A DNA stretch of 7,295 nucleotides from an uncultured Helcococcus sp. (lineage in GTDB: Bacteria; Bacillota; Clostridia; Tissierellales; Peptoniphilaceae): contig NZ_CAMPYN010000051.1 in the NCBI RefSeq assembly GCF_946998255.1, positions 1 to 7,295 of the forward strand, given 5' to 3'. The notes under the pieces are model-generated. The model searched no databases and was not told the origin of the DNA. It was given only the letters and a program-made list of their open reading frames with translations. Positions 6,395 to 7,295 of the stretch are shown here, in pieces (the stretch's first letter is position 1; each line of letters opens with the position of its first letter). A program made the position numbers and the translations under genes.

Positions 6395-6847
6395 TTAATG
6401 ATTACTAGATTGTTTCCACTCCATTAAATATTCGGCTTGATCAGTAAGGTGATCTGTTCCTTCATTTTTTATTACAAATCCATTTCTCGAATAAAATTGA
6501 ACGGCAGAGATATTTTCTTTGTAAACTTTTAACTGAATTATATTTCTTCGCTCCTTTATAAAAGTTAGTAGCTTTTTTCCTGCTCCATTTCCTTGATATT
6601 CTATATCAATAAAAAGTGCCGCTAAATAATTGTCTAACATTGAAATGAAACCTATAATTTTCAAATCTCTAGTTACTACATATGTTTCTGACATGGGAAT
6701 ATAATTTTCTTTCATCTCCTTGATTTGAGATTTCCAATATTCTTCCCTAATAAAATAATGTGCTTTTACTGAAGTTTTATACCAAATATCTACTAAGACA
6801 TCAATTACAGTGTGTTGATACTTTCTGATTATCATTACATCACTCAT
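6395..6847 (-). CDS. GNAT-family N-acetyltransferase, YjaB-like
   Basis: Cytoplasmic 150-residue protein with a single GNAT fold that should use acetyl-CoA. The N-terminal IWYKTSVKAHYFIREEYW (residues 21-38) matches the 'W..S...aH.Fl..e Y' pattern of the E. coli YjaB/YiaC type. ALFIDIEYQGNGAGKKLL (77-94) contains the acetyl-CoA pyrophosphate loop Q-x-x-G-x-G (Q85, G88, G90). ISAVQFYSRNGFVI (113-126) is motif B with the conserved Tyr119. The substrate is unknown; relatives acetylate small amines or protein lysines, and none can be chosen here. The ATG at 6845-6847 follows AAGGAAGG-type ribosome bases (about 6854-6864). Monocistronic and convergent with the Mn operon, with a good own promoter at 6934-6962. 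Confidence 0.9.
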   Translation of the reverse strand: MSDVMIIRKYQHTVIDVLVDIWYKTSVKAHYFIREEYWKSQIKEMKENYIPMSETYVVTRDLKIIGFISMLDNYLAALFIDIEYQGNGAGKKLLTFIKERRNIIQLKVYKENISAVQFYSRNGFVIKNEGTDHLTDQAEYLMEWKQSSNH

Positions 6848-7041
6848 TTTATTTCCTTCCTTTTCTTATAAAAATATCTTTTTTATCAAAAATACCATAC
6901 TGTGTACTATAAATTATATCAGAGAAAGTTTAAATAATATGTATAAGACGGTCGATAGTCAATTAAATCTAATTATCATTTATTTTATTACAATTAGAAA
7001 TTAAATGATGCAAAAATGTTCGCGAATAAATTTTATATTCA
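6848..7041. other. divergent intergenic region between the GNAT gene and the siderophore-type ATPase
   Basis: AT-rich, no gene. Its left part holds the GNAT gene's ribosome site and promoter. The part from about 6963 to 7041 contains only AT-rich sequence with TTATCATTT-like words that echo half of a Fur box (6973-6981) but no full site. The ATPase promoter and Fur box lie just to the right. Confidence 0.5.
6934..6962 (-). promoter_or_regulatory. predicted promoter of the GNAT gene
   Basis: On the minus strand, TTGACT (6962-6957), a 17-bp spacer and TATTAT (6939-6934), each close to the sigma-A consensus. An alternative extended -10, TGATATAAT, lies closer to the gene (about 6921-6913) but lacks a good -35. 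The start codon is 86 bp beyond the first -10. Confidence 0.55.
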
Positions 7042-7070
7042 TTGAAAATTTCTCTTTTTGCTGTTATCAT
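7042..7070 (+). promoter_or_regulatory. predicted promoter of the siderophore-type ATPase gene
   Basis: TTGAAA (7042-7047), 17-bp spacer, TATCAT (7065-7070) with an extended TGT at 7062-7064. Initiation near 7077 would fall inside the Fur box at 7076-7090, so iron-loaded Fur would block it. Confidence 0.6.
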
Positions 7071-7075
7071 TTAAT

Positions 7076-7090
7076 TGATAACGATTATCA
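7076..7090. promoter_or_regulatory. Fur box
   Basis: TGATAACGATTATCA matches the 7-1-7 Fur consensus TGATAATnATTATCA at all but one defined position. It sits over the predicted transcription start and 18 bp before the start codon, fitting iron-dependent repression of a siderophore uptake gene. Confidence 0.85.
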
Positions 7091-7108
7091 TTCGCGGGAG
7101 GTGTGGTA

Positions 7109-7216
7109 ATGATTGCAATCAAAGATATACAGGTTGGATATGACGATCAAATCGTTATTAACGAATTGAGTGTCCAAATAAAAAAAGAAAAAATAACAAC
7201 TATTATAGGCCTTTAA
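7109..7216 (+). pseudogene. 5' fragment of an iron-siderophore-type ABC ATPase
   Basis: An ATG with a strong ribosome site GGGAGGTG (7096-7103) opens a 35-codon frame. The product has the N-terminal beta strands of an ABC ATPase: MIAIKDIQVGYDDQIVINEL and then KKEKITTIIG. The final glycine is the first residue of Walker A (normally GPNGxGKST), but the next codons are CTT and TAA, so the protein stops before its nucleotide-binding site and cannot work. The Fur box upstream and the sequence type point to a FecE/FhuC/YusV-like siderophore ATPase. Sequence is lost or displaced from about 7211. The rest of the gene is not seen in the remaining 79 bases. Exact subfamily is inference. Confidence 0.8.
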
Positions 7217-7295
7217 ACTACTACCTATGTCAAGGACACCTAAGTGAATTTTCACATGGCCCATAATAAGTTCTTTGGATATTGTCCTGTTTGAT
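7211..7295. other. unrelated sequence after the broken ATPase, possibly the end of a mobile element
   Basis: From about 7211 the sequence no longer fits an ABC ATPase in any frame. On the minus strand a frame is open from the right edge for 21 codons to a TGA at 7230-7232, which could be the C-terminus of a protein reaching into the window. CAAGGACACC (7231-7240) and TGTCCTG (7283-7289) contain complementary AGGAC/GTCCT words. An insertion-sequence end is the simplest guess, but I do not recognise the family and no full inverted repeat is visible. Confidence 0.35.

Noticed and set aside
1..7295. tRNA, rRNA, riboswitch or CRISPR array
   Set aside because: No cloverleaf-like, ribosomal or regularly spaced repeat sequence was seen on either strand; the only notable RNA structure is the terminator at 6199-6244.

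Overview
The window comes from a low-GC Bacillota genome and looks like a mosaic of two parts that differ in gene content and codon use. The left part (1 to about 3250) holds a minus-strand mevalonate operon and, diverging from it, a metal-type promoter followed by a lipoprotein gene cut to 33 codons. The operon genes read almost entirely AGA/AGG for arginine. The right part (about 3257-7211) uses CGT/CGA freely, looks Bacillales-like, and carries a manganese-type ABC transporter operon, a GNAT acetyltransferase and the first 34 codons of a Fur-box-controlled siderophore-type ABC ATPase. A mevalonate pathway in a low-GC Gram-positive fits Lactobacillales, Staphylococcaceae or anaerobic cocci of the Tissierellia. 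Sequence alone does not let me name the host.

Layout. 1-1045 (-) is phosphomevalonate kinase, running off the left edge. 1039-2019 (-) is diphosphomevalonate decarboxylase and 2019-2939 (-) is mevalonate kinase. The three overlap by 7 bp and 1 bp, so they form one translationally coupled operon that turns mevalonate into isopentenyl diphosphate. 2940-3154 is a divergent regulatory region: a promoter for the mevalonate operon faces left, and two stacked promoters with two DtxR/MntR-like TTAGG...CCTAA palindromes face right. 3155-3256 (+) is the lipoprotein remnant. 3267-4010, 4010-4870 and 4944-5915 (+) are the ATPase, permease and substrate-binding lipoprotein of a Mn(II)-class importer in the order ATPase-permease-binding protein. 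A strong hairpin terminator sits at 6199-6244. 6395-6847 (-) is a YjaB-like GNAT protein with its own promoter. 7109-7216 (+) is the broken siderophore-type ATPase, with a near-perfect Fur box at its promoter. From about 7211 to the right edge the sequence is unrelated to that ATPase and may be the end of an insertion sequence.

How it fits together. The manganese operon appears to have no promoter of its own and begins one base after the stop codon of the lipoprotein remnant. It is therefore probably transcribed from the metal-responsive promoter that once drove the lipoprotein gene. The most noteworthy point is this apparent promoter capture: a transferred metal importer placed under resident metal control, in a segment whose far end is also broken. 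I see no previously undescribed enzymatic or defence system, no RNA gene and no CRISPR array.
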